NCBI GenBank assembly: GCA_013350335.1
Contig: CM023540.1
Span: 51,256,552 to 51,320,551 of the forward strand
Direction of reading: 5' to 3'
Source of the DNA: Chimonanthus salicifolius
Taxonomy: Eukaryota; Streptophyta; Magnoliopsida; Laurales; Calycanthaceae
DNA length: 64,000 bases
Shown here: in pieces, positions 11,768 through 23,700 of the stretch
Position numbering within the stretch: the stretch's first letter is position 1
Layout: each line of letters opens with the position of its first letter
The notes under the pieces: model-generated
Databases searched by the model: none
Seen by the model: only the letters and a program-made list of their open reading frames with translations
What the model was told of the DNA's origin: nothing
Program-made: the position numbers and the translations under genes

Positions 11768-14700
11768 AATAAATGTCTGGTTTAGGTTTCAATTCCTGTT
11801 TCCTACGTGAACAACCTGAACCACCCAATTTACAATTTGGGTCAAGTTTCTCAACCCAAACCCAAGGACATCCTCCCAACCCAACCAGAGATGGGTTCAA
11901 TTAATCAGGTTCAGCTTGAACCCAATAAAGGTTGCAATTCTAGAATGAACATCAAAAAAATAGGAATTAAAAGCAACTTGCATATGATCTACATCTCATT
12001 TAAGCAAGGAAGAGGACAAGTTTGGATGAGAGGAAATCTTGAAAAAGAAAGGCTAATACAAGAATAACAAGAAATAACCAGCTTGCGTATAGTCAGTCAC
12101 CTACTTTTTTTTTCTGAATAGTATAGTCAGTCACCTACTTCCATATGATCTTTATCCATATGATGCAAAGAACCATGTGTTTTCATTGATGAAAAAAGTT
12201 TTGACTTTCTAGATAACACCATATCTTATTTTTTGAAGTGATTAGGACCACCATATCAGTTGACTTCCTCTTTTGCCCCTTTTCCCTTTTTTTTTTGTAT
12301 TTTGATGTCTACAAATTTGTTGTAAATCCTATAGCAAAAATATAGAAAAAACAACTTCTTCTCATCTCCTTTATTTCTTCCTTTATTTTTAACAACATAG
12401 CATGCAAAAGAAGGTTGTGATCTTTTAAACAAAGACTAGAATTAATTTTATTAAAAAGATGTACAGTACAAAAACATAAATGGCCTTGTATAAGAGGTTT
12501 ATACAAGACCTCAAATCCAAACAATATACATCCAATCAGAGGTGAGGAGCACATATACTAGGCTTCCTAAAATAAAACAAACCTTGAACCCCATACACCC
12601 CAAGCCAAAAATCCAAAATCACAAAAACTCCAATGCCAGCCTCTGCTTCTAAACTCCACCTTTGCCAAGAAGTTTGGCACGCTGCTCACTAAACTGCAAC
12701 GTGTGTGAAGGGAATCCCTTTATTCCTACTCATTCTCCTGAGGTCCCTAACAATGGCAACCAGAATCCAAGGGGGATTCTTCCTACTGCTAACCCAAGCA
12801 ATAGTGTTAACATAATCGCCTTTGATAATATGGTTGCCATTCCTATACCTTGCTTAAAGATAGATATCACTCCTAATCACAAGCAGTTCTGCTTCATTTG
12901 ATTCCATAATCCCTGTGGGTTCTAAAAAACCAAGCAACATTCTAGCTCTGTCGTCATGAACCACTCCCCCTATCCCGCCTGAACTAGGTTTACGCCTCAT
13001 TGCACCATCAACATTAAACTAACAAAATCCTAACTCAGGCCTCTTCCATTCCAATTTGGGCCTCCTACTTCTTCTCTACAACCTTCCCATGCCTGATAGA
13101 AGTCCTCCAGGGAACAACCGATAAATTCCTTGCGAATTGAAACCCAACCTAAAGGTTCCACTTTGCCTTTTAATGGAGGCATCAGGCCTAATGGACCATT
13201 GATAAAATTGCCTTGGCCTTCATGACCCAAATTGCCTATGGCATTCAACATTAGACTACGTCTAATAAACCTTATCAATTTGTTAGCCCGAGCCCAATTA
13301 CCTAACATGCCCAAATGACCAGCTTGTAAGTCCAAGTCCATACACTAAATAGGCCTAACCCATATCTAAGCCCACTCCTCAAAGCCCTATCTCTAGACTC
13401 TCTCCTATAGTGCCAAGTGCCCAGTAGAGAACGCACAGAACAAAGAAGGAAAGGAGGTGGAGATCCACGAAAGGAAAGGAAGTGGCACCCAAGCAAATTG
13501 CATTAGGATTAGGTTGCTTTATTTATATTTGCTTTTCCTAGGATTAGATCTACACCATGTAATAAACCATGTGGCATGTTTAAAGGTTGAGATGGAATGG
13601 TCATAATTAGACTACACTCCTTATCTTTAGTAGTTTCTCTTTTACTAGGATGTTTAGATAGAAAATTGCCTTCATAGCTTGGTCAACTATGGCAAGGCTA
13701 GTTAGGTATTTTTGCTTGTTTTTTCCTTATAAATACATGCTCTGGTCGAATTAAATAGAGATTGAAAATTATTTTTAAGACAACTCTTGGAGCTTTCGTG
13801 GGTGTTCACGCCAAGCTTACGCCCTTGGCGAGAGCTAGATCCTTGGACTAGGATCGAGTTTATCTTGCCAGTAAGTACCAGGTGATTTACAATTAAATTA
13901 TGTTTTTATGAATTTAAGATTAAGATAATTCAATCCTTTCTTTTATCTCTTTTAATTATTCGCTTCCATAAAACATCAAAATCAATTGCATTAAAGGAAA
14001 CCTTAATCTAAACTCCATAAGGCTAATTAAATTCCCGGGACCTTTGTTTTTGATTCGGGATTTGCTTAGCAAAACTCCAGTCAAAGCAAAATCCTTTCAC
14101 GAACCGTGATTGGTTGCGTGGGTCCTTCAGAGACCATACTCTGAAACTGTGAGTCTATGGTGGATTTCATCAAATTTGACCCTAGGAATGCTCACCTTTT
14201 CAAAGATCTTCCCTATGGCCCCTAATTTTCCTTCAAAGATCCTATCATTCCTTTCCTTCCATATTGACCATAAGATCACCACTAGAACCAACTTCCACAC
14301 CATCACCCTCCTCCCTGCAAACTAACCCCCTTCACACTCCAATACAACCTCTCCCACCCTTTTGTCTAGGACCCACTGAACAACCCATCAAATACAAGAA
14401 CGATCACCACACACCCCACGTAAATAGAAATATGTACATCAAGTGGTCAACAAATTCCTCATTTACCCCATATAGAACGCACAACTCCAACACTCCTTCT
14501 AACAGGAGACCTCGACCCCTTAGGTTGCGTTTGGTCGAGACGTTACCTTGTATTGCAACCCATATAAAGACTTAGACTCTAGGAGAGATCTTATTGTTCC
14601 AGGCCAGCATACATGGCAGGGCTATACTTTGACTGTGAGAGTATACAGTCCTGAATATGGATTTAATTGAGAATAACCCTAAAGGATCAATGGACCAAAT

Positions 14701-17700
14701 CCATCTATCCTCTTTCTCCAAGCAAATCTATGTTTCACCTAGTAGCCTCTTCAACGAATGAAGTTGAACCTCCTCAAATTCCCTTAGACCCTTCTGAACA
14801 TTATGGAAGACAGAGGCTCACCATTGATCTCATTGTAATAGTCGCTAACTAAGGTGTCCTTGTTCCTGGCTACTCTAAATAACCTAGGGAAGACATCTCT
14901 TAGTGCTCTCTCCCCCACCCAATTGTTTTTCCAAAATAGACCCTATTGCCCTTGCCCACCAAGATTTTAAGTCCATCCTTAAATGTTGCACCTATTCTAC
15001 CCTCTCCATTTCCTAATTTAAGCATGGCCCTAACTACCGATGAACCCTACCATGAACCCCAACCATGAGCCAATTATTTTGAAAGTTTCATGTGCAATAT
15101 GAGCTTTAATGGGACCTTTAGCACCTTCAAATTTCTCATGTGCTATAAGTGTCATTTCCACAATTTCTTCATTTTTTGGATCATGTCTTCAATTAATTTC
15201 TCTTTCTCTTGACCATAATGTTTAAAAAGACCTTGGAGGAAATGATGAGGTCATCTTAAACATCATGGATCAAGAGGAAGAGAAACTGATGCAAGACATG
15301 AGGCAAAAAATGAAGAAATTGTGGAAATGACACTTCTAGCACATGAGAAATTTGAGGGTGCTAAAAGGGGCCCAATAAAGGATCACTTTGGACCCAAAAC
15401 CTTAGATTAGTTGGCTCATGGGTTAGGGTATTGGATCAGGCCCTTAACTTCACATTTTGGGCTTGATTTGGTCCAAGGAGGAGGCCCAAATTTGGAGCAC
15501 AAGGATTTGTTGCAGGAAAGACTTTCTCTCAACCTACATGGAAGATTCTTCATCTCCTTTTTTCTAATTTAAGCATGTATCATGAATTAGCAACCTTCCA
15601 CTACAATCTCTCCCAAAATCAACAAGCAAAAGCAACCCCCTTATTGGGATTTTTTTTTATTTCATTTTTATTTGATGACATAATAAATGCTACATGGCAT
15701 AAGGTGATTGGTTGGATTGAAGTTGGTAAGTAGGTGATGGAGAAACACATGGGCGTGTGTGTCCCTACCAAGGATTTTTTAATTTTATCTTCTCATTGTA
15801 AACCTCTACAAAAAAAAAAGGCTTTGGTCGACTCTAGTGTTCAATTGTAATTGGATTTCATTAATTGAAGCTTGGTTGTTTGATTTCTCCCCAATTCCTT
15901 GGTGAGTTGAGTTTATATTTGAAGTTCCTTGCAATTTTATTTTTGCTTTCATTAATTGCATCATTGTTGCAATTTTAAATTAATTATTGTGTGGTCTATA
16001 TGGCTTGAGCAAAATAAGAGAATTTTTCAAGGAAAAGAGAGATCAGTATCGAATCTTTTGGATGTTATTAAACTTCCAGTGGCTTGGTGGATGGTTGGCC
16101 CAGCGATGTTTAGAGGTATCTGTGTCCGACCTGTGTTGGAATTGGGCATCAGTTGACTATGTCGAGCCTCATACAGACACAAGGCCTCTCGTTTCTTGGG
16201 CTCCTCCGGATGTTGAGCTTCTTAAACTGAACTTTGATGGTAGCTGTATGCGTGAAGATGGTCTTGCAGGTTATGGTGGGGTCATCCGCAATGATTCAGG
16301 ATCAACAGTTCTCTCTTTTGCCGGACCAATCCCGAACGGTTCTACACTGAAAGCAGAATTATTTGCATTATGAAGAGGTATCTTAAGTTGGAAAAGTTGG
16401 GAGTAAATGGGAGTATTATTGAAGGGGACTCGAAAGCAGTTGTGGGGAAGGTGTTAGGCTCTCAATGTCTGTGGATCTACTTAGATAAAATCTAGCAAAT
16501 CAGACATACAATTGCTCTTCACGATTTCAAGATTGCATGGGCACCTCGATCTACAAATTCTACGGCTGCAGATATGGCTCGTCAAGGGGTGTCTTTATCA
16601 ATGGAAATTGTAAATAGGCATTTGTAATTTGGGAGGTTTTGGTTACTATTTCCTTTGTTGGGTGGGTTGCATCAGGCCCTCTAACCACTTTTCTTTTGTT
16701 GTCTTTTTAATAAAGTTCACTTTCAAAAAAAAATATTGCAAATTTAATTTTATGAAAATTCAAATTGTTGGAGCCTTTTTCAATTTTTCCATAGAGAGAA
16801 AATTCGACCTAGCTGATTTTTGGACCTTGAATTTTTTTTCCTTTAGAGAGTGAAAATTCTTGGTTCTCTAATCAATTTCGGGTTCCGATTTTAAATTGGG
16901 CCAATAATATATTAGTATGTTGGTGATCAAATTCTTGATTTTTCCTTCTCTCTAACCTCAATTTCTTAGAGAGACAAAATTCGATTTTAATTGGAAATTT
17001 TAGCCTTGGATTCTCTCCAATTTTCATTGAAATTCAGGGCCTTGGTCAAAACTTCCAATCTTCATATTGTGGCCAAAACTTACGTTTTGTTTTTATAAGC
17101 TAGGCTACATCACAAAGCCTCTCTGCATAGAAAACATGATATGTCCGCTTCGAGTGGTATAAGTCCTCTCCTCCTAAGGTGACATCTGGTTGAAACTTTG
17201 CCATGGAGAATAGCCCAGCAATGAACCCCGACCTTGGTAGGTGGAAGACCTTACCAAGACACTGCATTGCAATGCGGTGGCTAAGAAAGTGGGCACAAGA
17301 GACCAACCAAGGATGAAACTTTGAAATCCCCAAAAAGTCTCCCGTCCACACCTTCATGTCCTCCTCGTCCCTACATATAACTGTTGAAAATAAGAATAGG
17401 AAATAGAAGAGGAGAAGATCAGAGAAATTGTTGTCTCCCTCAATCAAGGAGAGGCCTTATGACTTATATTTATAGGGAAAACATAATACAAGTAAGGAAG
17501 GTAAAATAAAATAAAGAAAGCCCTAAAATGGAAAATACAACTTTAGTAACTAAATATATCAAAATCTAAATCATCTAAATATATCTCACCCCCCCCCCCA
17601 ACCCACACTGAAGTGGGTCCCACTTGAGGTTGAACATATTTAAATTGACGATCCAATGGTGATGCCATCTGATTGGAGCGAAAGCAGATCAACAAGAATC

Positions 17701-20700
17701 TCCAAAAACCGAGCCTAGTCGAAGCCTGAAACCAGCTGACATCCCACAGCAGCATGTACCGAAACAAGGACTGGAGAAGGAACGGTGGAAACTCAGCAAG
17801 GCTGCAACACCACCATACAGATATATAGTTCTCCAAAAAACGGCAGGACGTTGGCAGAAAATGTTCTGATGGCCGGATCTGATGCCGGAAAGTGCTGGCT
17901 ACAAAGGGAAGAAACGTTAGTAATGCTTCAGTAGACACGGGCAGAAGTGAGAATCCACGATAGAAATCCGCCTCAAAGAGAAACTGATCTGAAGAAGATG
18001 CCGAAGTCCAGTGAGGAACAGTAACATGGGCAAGAACAGCAAAACAGAGAAAAACGTAAACCTCCATTCAACAAGACCAAAAAATAGGTCTCATAGGGTT
18101 CCACTGGCATTCAAACTCAAAATTGCACCATAGAGATGTGATGTAGGGCCAAAAAGATGGTAGAGTTGTGGGATTATAGGTTCAAACCTGAAGAAATACT
18201 ACAGATCTAAAGGATCAAACAAAGATGGCCCTATGAACCACCAACAAAATGCAGGGGAAAAAAGTCTCAAAAAGGATAGGTCAAAGTGCTGGAGAATCAA
18301 ATCTTGGGGCAAATGGGGGATCGTTTGACAGACGAAAGGAAGGGAGTGAGGAATTTATTTCAGTGTTATTAGAACCGACCTGGCATATCTACAGTTCAGT
18401 TTAAGAAAAAAGCCACTCACTGAGTTGGACTACAAAAAAAACTCCACGAACCACGGTTCAATGCGATTTAGTGAATAAAACCGTGAGCCATGACCCGCGG
18501 TTCACCTCGTTTGGAAAAAAAATCTGAAAAAGCTTTCCCACAGACGAAGATCTATTGTCTCAATTGCACCATATTTAGCCATTCTCAAGGCTCTTCTTCT
18601 TCAGTCATCCCTCTTCTTCTTCTTCTTGCAGCAAAAAGAAAAATAAGGAAAGAAACCATTTTCTTCTTGTTCTTGCGAAAAAAAAAAAAATAAGGAAAGA
18701 GAGAGTTGCTCAGTGGTTTAACTCTCTTCTTTTCCATTTTTCAAAAAGGCAAGGAACAAGGCTGAAGAAGACTCCTCAATCTCCCGATTCTCTAGTCTCT
18801 TGTAATCTCAATCAGTCCTTCTCTCTTGTCATTTCAACCATCCTTTGTGTGGGAATGCTCCAACGAGGTGTAGCCAACAAATGCTTGAAGAGTGTGTACA
18901 TTAATTAGAAGCAAGAGCGTTAACCATAAATTTGTATGTTATTATAATAAACAATATAGTTATTTAACAACATAAAAATATCTCATCTTAAAAAATATCA
19001 TGTTGAAATAAAATTTCTAAAGGCTCTATTTATTTTATATGATAAATATATACTTTGATTTGAGTTGGCTGAGTTTTTAAAGAAAAAATATTAAAAAATT
19101 AATGAATACCTTAACTTGCACTTTGTTAGAAATATAAGAATTAAAAAGTGTTCAAATTTATTTTATGTTTATCTTTATTTTTTGATAAAGGTATCAAAGC
19201 TTCAATTGATATGTGTAACATTAACTTATATTGAGTCATTGAATTGTTTTAGATATTAATTAGCAATGAGTTGTTCGATGATATTTTATATTATGAAATT
19301 TCTTATTTTGATGGTATTATTGAAGTATGGATATTGACCTGTTGGATTAGATTGTGTGATTATAAATTATGAAACCCTGTTGTTGAAATGATATTGAAAT
19401 ATGAATGTTGGATTATTAGTTTTTTATATTTATAATTGTGTTTGAGAACAAGAATATTTTTTTATGAAAAATATAATTTTATGAATATTTAATATTATAT
19501 TGATGGGCACGGGTTTGACCGAGGTTAACCACGGTCGAATCTAATTTAACCCAACCTTGTTCGAAGAAGATTTGGTTGATGGTTCTGATAACATTGGTTT
19601 ATTTATTCATATGAGGATCCGGGAGAAAAAATACTGCCACGAAGCACATACCAGAGCAATGACCTTGCAGATGCATACTAGAAGGTAGGGCAAAAGTGGT
19701 GTTCCAAAATCCAGAGGCATGGTGTGCTGGTTCCTTGTAGATCGAATGAAAAAATAACCATAATCCAGGTTGGCATGCGTACCAGAGAGTAAATTTGAAG
19801 AGATTAGGCCAAAAAGAGGGCCCACCATTGATGGAGATGGAAGAACACATGTTCGATGGGAATCCAAGCTAGGGGCGAAATCAGTAGGCTTGATTCTAAG
19901 CCAAAATAGCCCAGAAGCATGAAGATCTAACCCAGAAAAGCCCAAAAAATGGGGTTCTGCGATCCAGGAAGAAGCAAAAGGATGGAAAAGGGGGGCCCGC
20001 CAGGTGAGATCGAAACCGAGGTAGGGGAAAAAGCAGTAGTGTTGGTTTGATGGAGATACAAACCAAGAGCCAGCAGATCTGGCAGAAAATGTCCCAAAAA
20101 ATGGGTTCTAGGCAGTAGAGACGCACTGCAGAAAAACCAATCAAAAAGGCCCCATCGTTGACCTAAACCATAGGTCAACCTGGGGCATAGGAAGGTAGGC
20201 CAGGGGTGACCATGGTGATGTCGATCCTAGGTGCAGAAGTGCAGGATCCTTGTGGATCGAAGGAAAAAACCTAGAAAACTGGGTTTTTGAATGGTAACGC
20301 TGCTGGTAAAAGGGGGCCCAAAAAACGCAAGTCAAAGGCCTCATATGGCAGATCCAAGTTGTTGGATGGGTAGCCCTGCCAAAAACGGCAGGGGCATGGT
20401 AGGGTCCCACCTGCGAAAGCCTCGCCAGAAAGACAGGCGCAGGCCAAGAAGGAGAGACAGCGGCAGCAGAAAACAAGAGAGAAGAGGCAACTGAAAGTTT
20501 TTTTCCTCTCCTATTTTTTTTGTTTTTTGGTGAAGTAGATGGAAGAAGGTGGTGGTGTGACGCAGGACATGGGATAGGGTAACCCTAAATATCTAAATGT
20601 GATTCCCTAATAATTAAAAGGGAATGAAAATATAATCGTCTAAAATGGGCTAAAATTAAGCAATCAATTATTATATGCATTGTTGTTAAAATCTTAAGAT

Positions 20701-23700
20701 ACACGATTCGTATCTTACGATTCATACGATATGATAAAAGGAACGATTCGTATCTATCAAGAAATCTTACGATTCGGATAAATAATAGAATTATGGGGTT
20801 ATTAGGAGTGTGAAAGCATGAAACATTTCGTTTTAATGGTTTTTAGGGCTTGAAATAATGAGAATTTAAGACCTTTCGATTTTTTTAGGATTTTTTAGTT
20901 CATTTTGACTTTTCACAATATAGTTGGATTATATACTGGTTTTATACTTTTGGGAGTAGGAGCATTGAAATTTGAGCTCCAATTAACTAATTACATAGAA
21001 TTCACTTCATATTGAAAGAAAGTTGGAGAATTGCTCACGTTATTACATTTTAGATATATTTTACGTTATTTCATATATTAAATATTTTAGGGGAAAACGC
21101 TTATAAATCTTACGATTCTACGATTTAAGATACACGATTTGCGATTCAAGATGTATTAACAATTTACGATACAATTCGATTTTCACAACATTGATTATAT
21201 GCAATTAATTACTACAAAATTACCACACAATCACGCAAATATTAAGAATCTAATATGTTAAATGATTTAAATAAGTAATGATAGGTGAGATGAGTGGTAT
21301 ATGATAAATAATATAAAAGGCAGGGGTAAATGGGGTTGGATAAATGAGAAAAGAGTGTGGTTATTAAGTGATTACTTAGGCACGTGGGTGTATTGGGTTT
21401 CCAAATAAAAGGAAAAGGGTAAGGGTGCGAATGGAAATAATAGGAATGCTAATGGAGAAGAAGACTTGTGATGGAAAGGGCTTGCGGTAGCAAGATGGAG
21501 GACTTGGGAGGGAAACGAAGGGCTATTTGGAAGTCACGGCAGCAGTAAGAGAGTGTTTTGGGTGTGGCAAAGACAGCAGAGAGGTCTAGAGGGGGCGGCA
21601 ATAGAGCTGGGGCCTTGAATGGCTTACGATGGCTGTATGGGACTTGGGAAGGCTTCGAAAAGGGGTTGGGAAGGGACAGAAGTAGAATAGGGAAGGGCGG
21701 AAATGGTAGGGGGTTCAACGAAGGGTTTCGAATGGATTCTGGGCCAAGGAGAGGGGTGCGGCAGTAGTATGGATCTAAGAAAGGGGAAGAGAGGAAGAAG
21801 AAGAGAGAGAAGTGGAAGAAGAATACCTGAAGAAGATGTGGCCTCTCGCCTAAATTCCTTTGAGTCGCTCCAAATTCACAGTCGCACGAGGGTTGTGAAA
21901 ATCTCAAAGTTTTATTTCATCAATCGTTGGAATAAGCTTACAAGACAGGGGCTTATATAATACTATCTTATCCCCAAATAAGAAACTAAAAGAACTTATA
22001 TTAATATACTTAACTAAAAATATCTTCAACTAATAAGGCAACATACTAGAAACAAAAAGAAAATGTGAATAGAAAGAGGAGTAATAGAAATTGCTCCGCA
22101 TCAAACTCCCCATTTGAAAAAGAAATCGACCTCGAGTTCAAACAGATGAAAAGACAAAAATCTACCCAAGAGCGCGTCTTCCCAATGTAGGGTCTTCAAT
22201 GTGTAATCACACGCACGTAAGGTCTTCAGGTGTCATCCAAACAACATGTCATCGAGCCACAATGAAAATGCTATAACGGCTTTCTCCCACCATCGATGAT
22301 ATACTCGGAATCCGGCACTGAAGTCACGAACAACTGTAGATGGTGGCAACAACAACATGTGACTAGAATACACCTCTGATAATACAAGACAGATGTCACG
22401 ATCAACTCTGGGTGACGGTAGCCAGATGCTACTAGAATGCATTGACGATGAGACAAGACTTTGAAATCTCTCCAGTAAATCCGTAGCAAGGCACTGTAGC
22501 TCTCTCGTGGTCACCCAAGTGGCAACAGTCATGGACTTGGGCTTCCACGTCATCGATATAGCTGATGTTCTTGTAACTGAAGAAACAACTTCTTCGACCA
22601 AGATAAAAAGTTATCTTTTCTCTGTCAGGTGACAAAGAAGGTAAGGGAAGTACGATCGGTGAAAACTGTATGTCCAGGAAAGCCAGTAGGAGGGTTAAGG
22701 TGATGATTAGGGTTGAAGGCAACTCTAAACTGTGAGGGTGTGCTAAATGGTGCAGTTGTTGGGCTTTGAACAAGTGAGGGAGGTATAGGCTGAATGGGTT
22801 GGACATCTGCATAGCATGGGTCATGTAATGGATCAGGAAGGCCAAGAGGTACAAAAGGTAGAGGCTGAGATGGTGGCACAGGTAAAGGCTGAGTGAACTA
22901 TACTGGTAGGTGACATGGGTCATGGAGTGGGTCATGCTGTGGGTTAGGCTGTAAGTCAAGAAGGCCAATAGGATCAAGGTGAGGCTGATGCGGGGTGGGG
23001 TCTGGAGGTGAATATGCTAGAACTAGGACAGAGTGTGAAGTCCTCCACATAATCATCCACATCAAATTCATTGGACTTGCAATAAGTATCTGCAGCAACT
23101 TTATATTTTTCATCTCTTATATTAATTTGATCTTTAACTTCAGTGTGCAAATCATGAATGTGTTGTGCATCTGATGGCCTAAGGGACTCTATATGCTTGC
23201 AATCATGCATGACTTTAAAGGGACTCATGTCTATAGACCTATTGATGAAGCTATCGGAATCAACTTTTGTAATAGGTAAGACAACATTGCACGCCTGTGT
23301 GCTCACTAACTGGACAACTCAACTGATTTTCTTCGGCAGCACTATCCAATTCCAGTTCAAGTTCCTGAATTTTAGTGGTGAATGGTTCCGAAAAAATAAG
23401 CACAACCATAGGCTCCACATTTTCAACTTCTGTTAGGTTCTTTGCTACACATTGTTAGATTAACAGCTTCTGAACCAACAGTGATAGATGGAAGTCCTTT
23501 GCTTTCTTGTGAAACCTCTAAGATTGGAAAAGTTTCCAGTTCTCACAATGGTGAAGGTATTGGTTCTTCTTTTGGCTTCTCTGCTATGATATCAGCAGGT
23601 TCAACAGACATGCAAACTAAAGTATCTAATGCATTCACGACTTTTGACTTTGAAGGGGTCTTCCTGGACTGCATAGGAATAAGTTTGATCTTTCTACCCT

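Noticed and set aside
13497..13992. Nine-base repeat ATTGCATTA on both sides of a 480-bp segment, suggesting a MULE
   Set aside because: No terminal inverted repeats at the supposed ends; the word is AT-rich and likely coincidental.
17543..18067. 174-codon minus-strand ORF
   Set aside because: No known motif, no conserved neighbours, lies in a non-coding retroelement interior; it looks like chance openness in GC-richer DNA.
19579..19595. Second PBS-like site (GGTTCTGATAACATTGG)
   Set aside because: Too decayed, and no LTR end or partner LTR next to it.
20141..20476. GC-rich overlapping minus-strand ORFs
   Set aside because: No family resemblance, and several frames are open at once over 19600-20480.
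21449..21907. Proline-rich ORF, with a near copy at 24861-25046
   Set aside because: It lies in both LTRs of the minus-strand gypsy element and is not a gene.
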